From contig CALRQJ020000004.1 in the NCBI GenBank assembly GCA_943370285.1, forward strand, positions 220,061 through 284,060: a stretch of 64,000 bases of DNA, read 5' to 3'. Each line of letters opens with the position of its first letter. Positions within the stretch are counted from its first letter, which is position 1. Source of the stretch: CALRQJ02 sp943370285 (GTDB lineage: Bacteria; Bacteroidota; Bacteroidia; Chitinophagales; Chitinophagaceae). Positions 1 to 7,435 of the stretch are shown in pieces. A program made the position numbers and the translations under genes. Below the pieces are notes generated by a model, which was given only the letters and a program-made list of their open reading frames with translations, ran no database searches and had not been told where the DNA came from.

Positions 1-398
1 GAATTGGTCGTGGTGAAGCATCTGGTAAAGGTGGTACATCAACAAAAGGTAACAAAGGTGGTCAGAGCCGTGCCGGTTACAAAAGCAAAATGGCTTTTGA
101 AGGTGGTCAGATGCCTATTCAAAGAAGAATTCCAAAGCGTGGCTTTAAAAATATTAACCGTGTAGAGTACAAAGTATTTAACTTAGGACAAGTTGAGCAT
201 TTGGTAGAGAAGTACGGATTAACTGAATTCAGCCTAGAAACATTATACATCAACGGTTTGGTAGCTCAAAATGACAAAGTGAAATTGCTGGCTAACGGCG
301 AAATCAAAACTAAACTAGCTTTCCGTATTCATGCAGCGAGTGAAAAAGCCAAAGCTTTTGTTGAAGCTGTTGGTGGTACAGTTGAGATAGTGAAGTAA
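1..398 (+). CDS. rplO: 50S ribosomal protein L15, C-terminal part (5' end outside window)
   Basis: This is the C-terminal three quarters of ribosomal protein L15, a late-assembling component of the 50S subunit. The frame is open from the first base (codons start at base 3), and the translated glycine- and lysine-rich stretch followed by GGQMPIQRRIPKRGF is the classic L15 signature. The apparent ATG at 90 is an internal methionine, not the start. It is followed by secY, the usual bacterial order at the end of the spc-type ribosomal operon. A strong hairpin with a T run lies between the two genes, which could attenuate transcription into secY. Identification is from family knowledge plus the visible motif and is very secure. 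Confidence 0.96.
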   Translation, partial: IGRGEASGKGGTSTKGNKGGQSRAGYKSKMAFEGGQMPIQRRIPKRGFKNINRVEYKVFNLGQVEHLVEKYGLTEFSLETLYINGLVAQNDKVKLLANGEIKTKLAFRIHAASEKAKAFVEAVGGTVEIVK

Positions 399-415
399 TT
401 TTCCCGATATTTGCC

Positions 416-441
416 AGACGCATCATCGATGCGTCTTTTTT
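416..441 (+). terminator. hairpin with T run between rplO and secY
   Basis: A perfect 9-bp stem (AGACGCATC paired with GATGCGTCT, loop ATC) is followed directly by six T residues. It looks like an intrinsic terminator or attenuator inside the ribosomal protein/secY transcription unit, since no secY promoter is obvious. Confidence 0.75.
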
Positions 442-477
442 GGTTTTTGAGCATTAACACTAATAACTCTTTAGCAG

Positions 478-1827
478 GTGAAAAAATTCATACAGACATT
501 TAAGAATATTTGGACAATAGAAGAACTGCGCAGCAAAATTATTGTAACCCTTGCATTGGTATTAACCTATCGTTTAGGGGCACAAATCGTATTACCGGGT
601 CTTGATCCAAACGGTATTGAAGCAGCCGCTAAGAACGCTTCTCAAAATGGTTTACTTAGTTTATTCGATACTTTCGCAGGTGGTGCCTTTTCTCAGGCTT
701 CCATTTTGGCATTAGGTATCATGCCTTATATCTCTGCTTCTATCTTCATGCAATTGATGACAATTTTGGTTCCTCAATTACAAAAAGTTCAAAAAGAAGG
801 AGAAAGTGGCCGTAAAAAAATTAATCAATGGACTCGTTACCTCACTGTGATTGTAACTGCTTTTCAAGCCGGTGCTTATGTTGCTTATTTGAATGGTCCT
901 GGTTATGGTGAAGCACTAATTGAAGCTTACAAACCTTATTTCTTCTTATCTACTATTTTAATTCTTACTGCAGGTACACTATTCGTAATGTGGTTGGGAG
1001 AAAAAATTCAAGATAAAGGATTGGGCAACGGTACATCAATCATCATCATGGTTGGTATCTTGGCTCGTCTTCCACAATCTTTGTTTCAAGAATTTGCTGC
1101 TAAACAACAACGTGGTGGTGGTGGATTATTGATCTTCCTCATTGAGATTGCTATTTTAGTAGCTATTATTATGGGATTGATTGTGTTGGTACAAGGCGTA
1201 AGAAAAATACCTGTAAACTATGCTAAGCAAATTGTTGGTAACAGACAGTTTGGTGGTGCAAGACAATTCTTGCCTGTAAAAGTAAACAGTGCAGGCGTAA
1301 TGCCTATCATTTTTGCTCAGGCAATTATGTTCTTACCAACCTTGTTTTCATTCACAAGTTTAGCAGAAAACACTAGCGGTATCACTCGTATTTTTAGCGA
1401 TCATAGTAATGGTTGGTACATGTTGATTTATTCTGTAATGGTAATTGCCTTTACGTATTTATATACTGCATTAATTTTCAATCCAAAGCAAATTGCTGAA
1501 GACTTGAAACGCAATAATGGCTTTATTCCAGGTGTTAAACCTGGTCAGCCTACTGCAGATTATATTGGGTCTGTAATGGATAAAATTACTTTACCCGGAG
1601 CTGTGTTTTTAGCATTCGTAGGTATTTTACCCGGCTTTGCACAAATGCTTGGCGTTTCACAAGGGTTCTCTTCCTTCTTTGGAGGTACATCTTTGTTGAT
1701 TATGGTTGGTGTGGTGTTAGATACTTTACAACAAATCGAAACACAATTATTAATGCGTCAGTACGACGGATTGATGACCGGTGGCGGAAGAATTCAAGGT
1801 AGACAAGTGACTTCTTCAGCTTTATAA
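478..1827 (+). CDS. secY: preprotein translocase subunit SecY
   Basis: SecY is the channel-forming subunit of the Sec translocon in the inner membrane. The 449-residue product has the family length and about ten hydrophobic segments. Recognisable stretches include GLDPNGIEA near the first loop, ALGIMPYISASI in the second membrane segment and PVKVNSAGVMPIIFAQ in the cytoplasmic/TM7 region. The start is a GTG codon at 478; no in-frame ATG precedes the conserved N-terminus, so GTG use is real. It lies 79 bp after rplO and is followed by its own hairpin terminator, so map downstream may be only partly cotranscribed. Confidence 0.97.
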   Translation: MKKFIQTFKNIWTIEELRSKIIVTLALVLTYRLGAQIVLPGLDPNGIEAAAKNASQNGLLSLFDTFAGGAFSQASILALGIMPYISASIFMQLMTILVPQLQKVQKEGESGRKKINQWTRYLTVIVTAFQAGAYVAYLNGPGYGEALIEAYKPYFFLSTILILTAGTLFVMWLGEKIQDKGLGNGTSIIIMVGILARLPQSLFQEFAAKQQRGGGGLLIFLIEIAILVAIIMGLIVLVQGVRKIPVNYAKQIVGNRQFGGARQFLPVKVNSAGVMPIIFAQAIMFLPTLFSFTSLAENTSGITRIFSDHSNGWYMLIYSVMVIAFTYLYTALIFNPKQIAEDLKRNNGFIPGVKPGQPTADYIGSVMDKITLPGAVFLAFVGILPGFAQMLGVSQGFSSFFGGTSLLIMVGVVLDTLQQIETQLLMRQYDGLMTGGGRIQGRQVTSSAL

Positions 1828-1850
1828 TTAAACATTTCATTGAAATTTAT

Positions 1851-1885
1851 AAACCTGTCGGGCTCTGCCTGACAGGTTTCTTTTT
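1851..1885 (+). terminator. intrinsic terminator after secY
   Basis: The arms AAACCTGTC (1851-1859) and GACAGGTTT (1871-1879) form a stem that extends to 12 bp with one G-U pair. A run of T residues (1881-1885) follows. It sits between the secY stop and the map start, which is only a few bases beyond it. Confidence 0.85.
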
Positions 1886-1888
1886 AAC

Positions 1889-2713
1889 ATGAGTAGACCT
1901 AAAAACATGATTTTCCATAAAACAGAGGCAGAGATTGCCATGATGAAAGAAGCGGCCATGTTGGTAAGTAAAACACTAACTGAAGTGGCTGCCATGTTGA
2001 AACCGGGTGTAACCACTTTGGATATCGACAAGTTATGTTTTGATTTTGTAAAGGATCATAAAGCCATTCCTTCATTTTATGATTACAGAGGTTATCCTTT
2101 TCATATTTGTGCCTCTGTGAATGATGTAGTGGTTCATGGTTTCCCGAATAATGAACCATTGAAAGATGGTGACATTGTTTCCATTGATATGGGGGTAATT
2201 TTAAATGGATGGCATGGCGATCATGCTTATACTTTTATCATGGGTGAGGTAGCACCAGAAGTATTACAACTCGTTAAAGTAACCAAAGAATCGTTATATA
2301 AAGGTATTGAGAAGGCAATCGTTGGTAATAGAGTAGGCGATATTGCATTTGCTATTCAAGACCATACCGAGAGAAAATATGGCTATGGTGTAGTGAGAGA
2401 GTTGGTGGGTCATGGTTTAGGTAGAAGTTTACACGAAGATCCACAAGTGCCCAATTTTGGTAAAAGAGGTACAGGTCCAAAATTGAAAGAAAATATCGTA
2501 TTGGCTATAGAACCGATGATCAATTTAGGTGTGAAAGAAGTGTATACTGAAGATGACGGATGGACTGTAAGAACGAGAGATGGTAAGCCTTCTGTGCATT
2601 TTGAACATGATGTTTGTATCAAGAAAAATAAGGCTTTAGTACTATCAGATTACAGCATCATAGAAGCAGCAGAAAAAGCCAATCCTAATTTAAACACAAG
2701 TTACTATTCTTAA
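1889..2713 (+). CDS. map: type I methionine aminopeptidase
   Basis: This enzyme removes the initiator methionine from nascent proteins in the cytoplasm. The 274-residue protein carries all five metal ligands of the M24 pita-bread fold: Asp100 (SIDMG), Asp111 (HGDHAYTF), His175 (VGHGLG), Glu208 (AIEPM) and Glu239 (HFEHD). The substrate-side His83 (HGFPN) is also present. The ATG at 1889 gives the normal N-terminus. It follows secY, a common bacterial arrangement, but its start abuts the secY terminator, so read-through or a promoter in that hairpin region must drive it. It has no N-terminal zinc-finger extension. Confidence 0.97.
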   Translation: MSRPKNMIFHKTEAEIAMMKEAAMLVSKTLTEVAAMLKPGVTTLDIDKLCFDFVKDHKAIPSFYDYRGYPFHICASVNDVVVHGFPNNEPLKDGDIVSIDMGVILNGWHGDHAYTFIMGEVAPEVLQLVKVTKESLYKGIEKAIVGNRVGDIAFAIQDHTERKYGYGVVRELVGHGLGRSLHEDPQVPNFGKRGTGPKLKENIVLAIEPMINLGVKEVYTEDDGWTVRTRDGKPSVHFEHDVCIKKNKALVLSDYSIIEAAEKANPNLNTSYYS

Positions 2714-2740
2714 CAATCATCGATTACATACTATATTTGA

Positions 2741-2765
2741 AGCCTTGCATTCTGCAGGGCTTTTT
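2741..2765 (+). terminator. intrinsic terminator after map
   Basis: AGCCTTGCA (2741-2749) pairs with TGCAGGGCT (2753-2761) through one G-U pair, and T residues follow to 2765. It lies inside the longest possible reading frame of the next gene, which argues that the next gene really starts downstream. Confidence 0.8.
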
Positions 2766-2784
2766 CATGGCTGTTATGCTTAAT

Positions 2785-4053
2785 ATGGAAACAAAATCTA
2801 CTCAAACCCTTGTGGTGATTGGTGGTGGTGCTGCCGGTTTTTTCTGTGCGGTTAATGCTGCTCGAATGAATCCTTTGTTGAAAGTAATCTTGCTTGAAAA
2901 AAGTTCTAAACTATTGTCGAAAGTAAAAGTGAGTGGTGGAGGCAGGTGTAATGTAACACATGCTTGTTTCGATATTCGAGAGCTGGTAAGCAAATACCCC
3001 AGAGGAGGAAACTTTTTAAAAAAAGCATTTCATCATTTTTTTACTACCGACACAATTGAATGGTTTAGGCAAAGAGGAGTAGCACTTAAAACGGAAGCTG
3101 ATGGTAGGATGTTTCCAACTACAGATGACTCACAAACTATTATTGATTGCTTGATGAAAGAAGCGAATCATTATAAAATTGACATTAGGTTAAATAGCGA
3201 AGTATCTTCAATCGTAAGAAACAATAGTTATTGGGAATTGAAAATTCATGATAAGTTATTAGTCGCAGATATGATTTGTGTGGCGGCTGGTGGCTATCCA
3301 AAATCAACCATGTTTAATTGGTTACAGCAAACAGGTCACACTATTGAAACGCCAAGACCGTCCTTATTCACCTTTAATATACCTAATAATACGATTACTC
3401 AATTGATGGGAGTAGCTGTAGAAAAAGCACAAGTGAAAATTGTAGGTACTAAATTGGTGAATGAAGGTCCACTATTGATTACCCATTGGGGATTGAGTGG
3501 GCCTGCTATTTTAAAATTATCTGCTTATGGGGCAAGACAACTTGCAGAAGCGGATTATCATTTTACAGCATTGGTGAATTGGTCAAACGAGTATACTGAA
3601 CAATCATTAAGAGACCATTGGCAGCAACTCAGATTACAGTTGGCAACAACTAAAATGGCAAATAAAAATCCATTTAAGTTGCCTCAACGGCTTTGGGAAC
3701 ATTTGCTAACCATTAGTGGGGTTAATCCTGAAATTCGTTGGGCTGAATTGACGGCAAAAGCACAAAATCTGCTCATAAAAAATATTACAGCACAAGCATT
3801 TGATGTAAAAGGTAAAACTACTTTTAAAGAGGAGTTTGTTACAGCCGGTGGAATTGTCTTAGCTGAAATTGATTCACAAACGATGCAAAGTAAAATTGCT
3901 CCCGGTTTATTTTTTGCAGGTGAAGTAATAGATGTTGATGGTATAACCGGTGGATTTAATTTTCAGAATGCATGGACAACCGGTTGGATTGCTGCCAAAG
4001 CGATTGCAAAAAACTGGAAGTTTAATGATGAATTCAATGTTGTAACTGCTTAA
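2785..4053 (+). CDS. BaiN/HI0933-family FAD-dependent oxidoreductase
   Basis: This is a cytoplasmic flavoprotein of the HI0933/YhiN/BaiN family. It shows the N-terminal dinucleotide-binding motif VVIGGGAAG, then the family signature VSGGGRCNVTH. The C-terminal FAD-contacting region has LFFAGEVIDVDGITGGFNFQ, which is nearly invariant in the family. Physiological substrates of most members are unknown. The frame is open upstream to 2737, and ATGs exist at 2767 and 2776. I chose the ATG at 2785 because a terminator hairpin for map ends at 2765 and because it places the usual short stretch before the glycine motif. The gene stands alone between map and the hibernation factor. Confidence 0.9.
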   Translation: METKSTQTLVVIGGGAAGFFCAVNAARMNPLLKVILLEKSSKLLSKVKVSGGGRCNVTHACFDIRELVSKYPRGGNFLKKAFHHFFTTDTIEWFRQRGVALKTEADGRMFPTTDDSQTIIDCLMKEANHYKIDIRLNSEVSSIVRNNSYWELKIHDKLLVADMICVAAGGYPKSTMFNWLQQTGHTIETPRPSLFTFNIPNNTITQLMGVAVEKAQVKIVGTKLVNEGPLLITHWGLSGPAILKLSAYGARQLAEADYHFTALVNWSNEYTEQSLRDHWQQLRLQLATTKMANKNPFKLPQRLWEHLLTISGVNPEIRWAELTAKAQNLLIKNITAQAFDVKGKTTFKEEFVTAGGIVLAEIDSQTMQSKIAPGLFFAGEVIDVDGITGGFNFQNAWTTGWIAAKAIAKNWKFNDEFNVVTA

Positions 4054-4153
4054 CAATTTTATACTTTCTACAACTTTATCTTTCCCCAAAAATGAAGTGA
4101 TTATTTGTAACTTTACAAAACATTGATAGATTAAAAAATAAAATTACATTAAC

Positions 4154-4468
4154 ATGATTGTACAGGTAAACACAGACAAAAATATTACAAGCGGCGAAAG
4201 ATTGACAACAATTGTTACAGATGAAATTACAAGTAGTTTAGAACGTTTTAGCGACAATATTACAAGAGTTGAAGTTCATTTAAGTGATGAAAATGCTGGC
4301 AAAACCGGAGAGAATGATAAGCGTTGTTTATTAGAAGCTAGAATCGAAGGATTAAAGCCTGTTGTAGTTACCAATTTTGATAATTCAGTTGAAGCATCAC
4401 TTTCAGGTGCTATTGATAAAATGATTTCAGCTTTAGATACCACTTTTGGTAAATTGAAAAATCACTAA
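4154..4468 (+). CDS. hpf: ribosome hibernation/interface factor, short HPF/RaiA type
   Basis: The 104-residue protein matches the short HPF/RaiA (YfiA) family, whose members bind the 30S decoding region and silence ribosomes in stationary phase. Evidence is the N-terminal beta strand plus helix (LERFSDNITRVEVHLSDEN), the strand CLLEARIEGLKPVVV, and the helix with the typical VEASLSGAIDKM pattern. Only the N-terminal domain is present, so it is not the long dimerising form. A TAACTTTA element at about 4107 resembles a -7 box. A strong 16-bp hairpin follows. The symbol is used in the family sense; RaiA and HPF cannot be separated here. Confidence 0.88.
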   Translation: MIVQVNTDKNITSGERLTTIVTDEITSSLERFSDNITRVEVHLSDENAGKTGENDKRCLLEARIEGLKPVVVTNFDNSVEASLSGAIDKMISALDTTFGKLKNH

Positions 4469-4481
4469 AATCGCCAGTTTC

Positions 4482-4517
4482 AAAAAATCCCTTTTCGACG
4501 CCGAAAAGGGATTTTTT
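4482..4517. terminator. bidirectional terminator between hpf and the epimerase gene
   Basis: A perfect 16-bp inverted repeat (4482-4497 with 4502-4517, loop ACGC) has A residues on its left and T residues on its right. It can therefore terminate both the plus-strand hibernation gene and the minus-strand epimerase gene that converge on it. Confidence 0.92.
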
Positions 4518-4551
4518 ATTTTATGAGTACTTTAAAATACATTGCAATATA

Positions 4552-5652
4552 TTAAACTGTAATTTGTGCTAGGGTTTTCAAAAAGTCTTCATCTACATCT
4601 GCACCAATACCCGGGGTGTCACTTACTTGTAAATGCATGCCTTTGTGGTAAGTAACACCACCTATTACGGGGTCAATTTTATGTCCCAATAAACATGTAT
4701 CTAAGTCAAAGAATATGATATTGTTATTGGCCATTGCAAAATGCACTTTTGCTGTGAGAGCTACTCTACTTTCTAACATGCCGCCCATCATACAACATAT
4801 TTGATGCGAAGCAGCGATATTATTTATTTTGATGGCTTCGTGAATCCCCCCACTTTTTGCAAACTTGATGTTGATATAATGACATGCATTTGATCGTATG
4901 ATTCTTGCTGCATCGTAATGGGTATAAACAGATTCATCTGCCATGATTGGGATAGGAGAGATGTGGCAGAGTTCAGGCAAATGGTGATCATTGTATTGTC
5001 TCATCGGCTGTTCACAGAATTCAATATCGTATTGTCCTAACGCTGTTAAAGCAAATTTTGCTTCTTCAACATTCCAACCTTGGTTGGCATCAATTCTAAG
5101 TTTAGTTGCACTACCAATTGCATTTCTAATTTGTTTAATTCGTTCAATATCATCAACTGGTGCTTTACCCAATTTTACTTTGATGATGTTCACCCCTTTT
5201 GCAACAAATTCAACAGCTTGTTCGGCCATTTTTTCGGGACTATTAATGCCAATCGTTAAATCACTTTCGATATCTTTTTGATGACCTCCTAAATAGGCAT
5301 ACAAAGGTTGATGGGCAGCTTTTGCAGCAATATCATACAATGCAAGGTCAAAGGCACTTTTGGCCGTATAATTACCCGCAGTAAATAAATCAAGTTCTGC
5401 TAATCGTTCTTCTATTGCTAGCGGATTTTTGCCTTTCCAAAGTTGTGCAAAATCTTTAGCCATTTCAAAACAAGTATTTTGCGTTTCGCCAACAATCATT
5501 GGAAAGGCAGAACATTCACCAACTCCAACAATGCCTTCATTGGTATGAATACGAATAAACATATTTTGAGCAAACTGCATGGTTCCTGTTGCAATGGTGA
5601 ACGGCACCATAGGGATGCTCAATTTATAAATGTGAATATGGTTAATAATCAT
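4552..5652 (-). CDS. enolase-superfamily dipeptide epimerase (L-Ala-D/L-Glu epimerase-like)
   Basis: The 366-residue protein is a muconate-lactonizing-subgroup member of the enolase superfamily, closest in motif pattern to L-Ala-D/L-Glu epimerases of peptidoglycan-peptide recycling. It has the catalytic KxK (Lys158, Lys160), metal ligands Asp188 (RIDANQGW), Glu214 (EFCEQPM) and Asp239 (MADES), and the opposite-face catalytic Lys263 (NIKFAKSGG). CMMGGMLES fits the dipeptide epimerase substrate loop. The reaction assignment is inferred from motifs; the exact dipeptide substrate cannot be read. It is the last gene of a possible minus-strand run that begins with the photolyase genes, with a 63-bp gap. 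Confidence 0.85.
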   Translation of the reverse strand: MIINHIHIYKLSIPMVPFTIATGTMQFAQNMFIRIHTNEGIVGVGECSAFPMIVGETQNTCFEMAKDFAQLWKGKNPLAIEERLAELDLFTAGNYTAKSAFDLALYDIAAKAAHQPLYAYLGGHQKDIESDLTIGINSPEKMAEQAVEFVAKGVNIIKVKLGKAPVDDIERIKQIRNAIGSATKLRIDANQGWNVEEAKFALTALGQYDIEFCEQPMRQYNDHHLPELCHISPIPIMADESVYTHYDAARIIRSNACHYINIKFAKSGGIHEAIKINNIAASHQICCMMGGMLESRVALTAKVHFAMANNNIIFFDLDTCLLGHKIDPVIGGVTYHKGMHLQVSDTPGIGADVDEDFLKTLAQITV

Positions 5653-5715
5653 GTGACTGGGTTAAGCCATAAAATTACGAAATGCAATGCTTGAATTGAT
5701 GCCATTCACCATAAA

Positions 5716-6897
5716 CTATTTGCAATACCGTTCTGCTTTTTTCCAATACGCAAAGAATGAAGGGAAATAATCATTCACTTCCGCAAACATCCAATCTCTT
5801 TCTTCAATTGTACATTTGTAATGTGTAGTGGTAGGATGTTCTTTTGCAAAAGCTTGCGTTTTATTTCCACCCCAAGCTTGTAGCAGTTCATCATATTCTC
5901 CTACAAAAATTTTGATTGCATTAATATTCGTAGTTGCTAGACTAGTAATAAACTGCATTACTTTTTCACTAATGGGGTACTTTTTGAAATGCGATGGTTC
6001 TAACAACAACACTCTATTAGCGTTTTCGGCTTTGTGCCACAACGGATCTAGATTATAGCTGTTGTAAATAACTAATGGTAACGTACTATCTAATTCGATG
6101 CTTGAAATGTCTGGTAATGGGGTAGTTAAATGTACTGCTGTTGTAGCTTTTAAAGCTTCAGGTACAGGCATTGTGGCCAATGCTTCATAACTCACATCTA
6201 GGTAAGTTTTTTGTTGATTGGTGTAAAAATACTTGTTGATGTTTTCTTGATTGGCAACATATTTTTTACTGCTGAAACTTCCGGCTACCCATTGCCAACT
6301 TAACGCATTGCTTGCCAAATCACCGTCTAATAAATGATAATACAACCATTGCGATGGTAATTGCCAATGACTCTTGGCAATGTTGCAGGTTAGCATTGCG
6401 GTGTACATTCTGCAATGGTTATGCATATAACCTGTTTCATATAAAGTACTAATGGCCTTGTCAATTCCTGCTATGTTCGATGATGCATTAAGAATTGCTG
6501 TTGGTATTTGATGATGCACAACAGCTTGTTGCTCCTGTTTTAAATCATTAAATATGTTGGAATGTTGATGTTGCCAAACTCGTTGAAAATATTCTCGCCA
6601 TGCTAATTCTTGAATTAGTTTTTCGGCTTCGTAGAATTTATGATTATTTAAAATGGCAGTTTTAATCATCGGTAAACTAATTACACCTCTTGAAATATAA
6701 GGCGATAGATAGGTGACTGCGCCGTTGATAAAATTTCTACTTCTACTATACTTTACAGGGTTGATGGAACCAATACGTTGAAGTATACTATCATAATCAA
6801 CAGGGAATGAGATGTTGGATGTCGTATTCAATGAATGATCAGCTTCCATTTCAAATAACTGCTGTTGATTGCTTTGATGTGGTTTTAATTTTGACAT
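5716..6897 (-). CDS. photolyase/cryptochrome FAD-binding domain protein, apparently circularly permuted
   Basis: Residues about 30-225 are a photolyase/cryptochrome FAD-binding domain. Examples are YLSPYISRGVIS, LAWREYFQRVWQ, HNHCRMYTAM and the FAD/DNA-side stretch DGDLASNALSWQWVAGSFSS with NQENINKY. The antenna-type alpha/beta domain that normally precedes it is missing from the N-terminus. Instead residues about 270-375 look like such a domain: LPLVIYNSYN, then ANRVLLLEPSHFKKYP. This aligns by eye with the N-terminus of the neighbouring photolyase-related protein (ANRAVVMIEEWLYFKQY). DNA repair or light sensing is likely but not shown. The gene is 28 bp downstream of the flavin reductase gene on the same strand. 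Confidence 0.82.
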   Translation of the reverse strand: MSKLKPHQSNQQQLFEMEADHSLNTTSNISFPVDYDSILQRIGSINPVKYSRSRNFINGAVTYLSPYISRGVISLPMIKTAILNNHKFYEAEKLIQELAWREYFQRVWQHQHSNIFNDLKQEQQAVVHHQIPTAILNASSNIAGIDKAISTLYETGYMHNHCRMYTAMLTCNIAKSHWQLPSQWLYYHLLDGDLASNALSWQWVAGSFSSKKYVANQENINKYFYTNQQKTYLDVSYEALATMPVPEALKATTAVHLTTPLPDISSIELDSTLPLVIYNSYNLDPLWHKAENANRVLLLEPSHFKKYPISEKVMQFITSLATTNINAIKIFVGEYDELLQAWGGNKTQAFAKEHPTTTHYKCTIEERDWMFAEVNDYFPSFFAYWKKAERYCK

Positions 6898-6925
6898 GTA
6901 TCGTTAGACTTGAATTAAAGCTTGA

Positions 6926-7423
6926 TTACATACTTACAATATTATTGGCTCTCAGAATTTCTATTGTTAAGGCTGCTCCATCGCTGATGTTTTTGTAAGC
7001 AACTACATCGCATAAAAAACAAGTATGGTCACCGCCATTCATTTGATTAATGATTTTCATTTCCATCACCGCTAAACAGTTGTTCAATATTTTAAAGCCA
7101 TTCCATTCGGTCAATAATTGTCGTTTGGTTAGCCTACTTATTTTATCTATTTGATGTCCGGATTTTTTACCCAACAAATCCACTAATCTATATTGGTCTT
7201 CATGTAGAATTTGCAATACAAAATGTGGGTTGATTTCAAGGTTAGCAATGGTTTTGGTGTTATGATAAACGGCGCAAATAAAACGCTTGGGTTCCATGCT
7301 TACGGCTGTTGCATAAGTAATGATATGCATGTTGCTATTGCCGTCTATATCATTGCTGCTGATAGAATATACCGGCAAGTTCACTCTGTTCCATGGACGT
7401 TTTCTGTTTCTATTTTCAGCCAT
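6926..7423 (-). CDS. flavin reductase-like FMN-binding split-barrel protein
   Basis: This 165-residue protein fits the flavin reductase-like split beta-barrel family. It has an N-terminal PVYSISSNDIDGNSNMHIITYATAVSMEPK stretch interrupted by the typical substrate/flavin loop, followed by FICAVYHNTKTIANLEINPHFVLQIL. Such proteins bind FMN and often reduce free flavin with NAD(P)H. It lies between two photolyase-family genes, 12 bp from the upstream one, so it may supply or reduce flavin for them. That role is inference from context. The motif strings here are discontinuous in function and no catalytic residue can be assigned with certainty. Confidence 0.83.
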   Translation of the reverse strand: MAENRNRKRPWNRVNLPVYSISSNDIDGNSNMHIITYATAVSMEPKRFICAVYHNTKTIANLEINPHFVLQILHEDQYRLVDLLGKKSGHQIDKISRLTKRQLLTEWNGFKILNNCLAVMEMKIINQMNGGDHTCFLCDVVAYKNISDGAALTIEILRANNIVSM

Positions 7424-7435
7424 TGTAGATTAGTT

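Noticed and set aside
1837..2622. Minus-strand frames opposite secY and map
   Set aside because: They are reading frames opposite well-identified genes and show no family features.
2737..2784. N-terminal extension of the BaiN-like protein
   Set aside because: A terminator hairpin of map lies in this part, so the extension is not likely to be coding.
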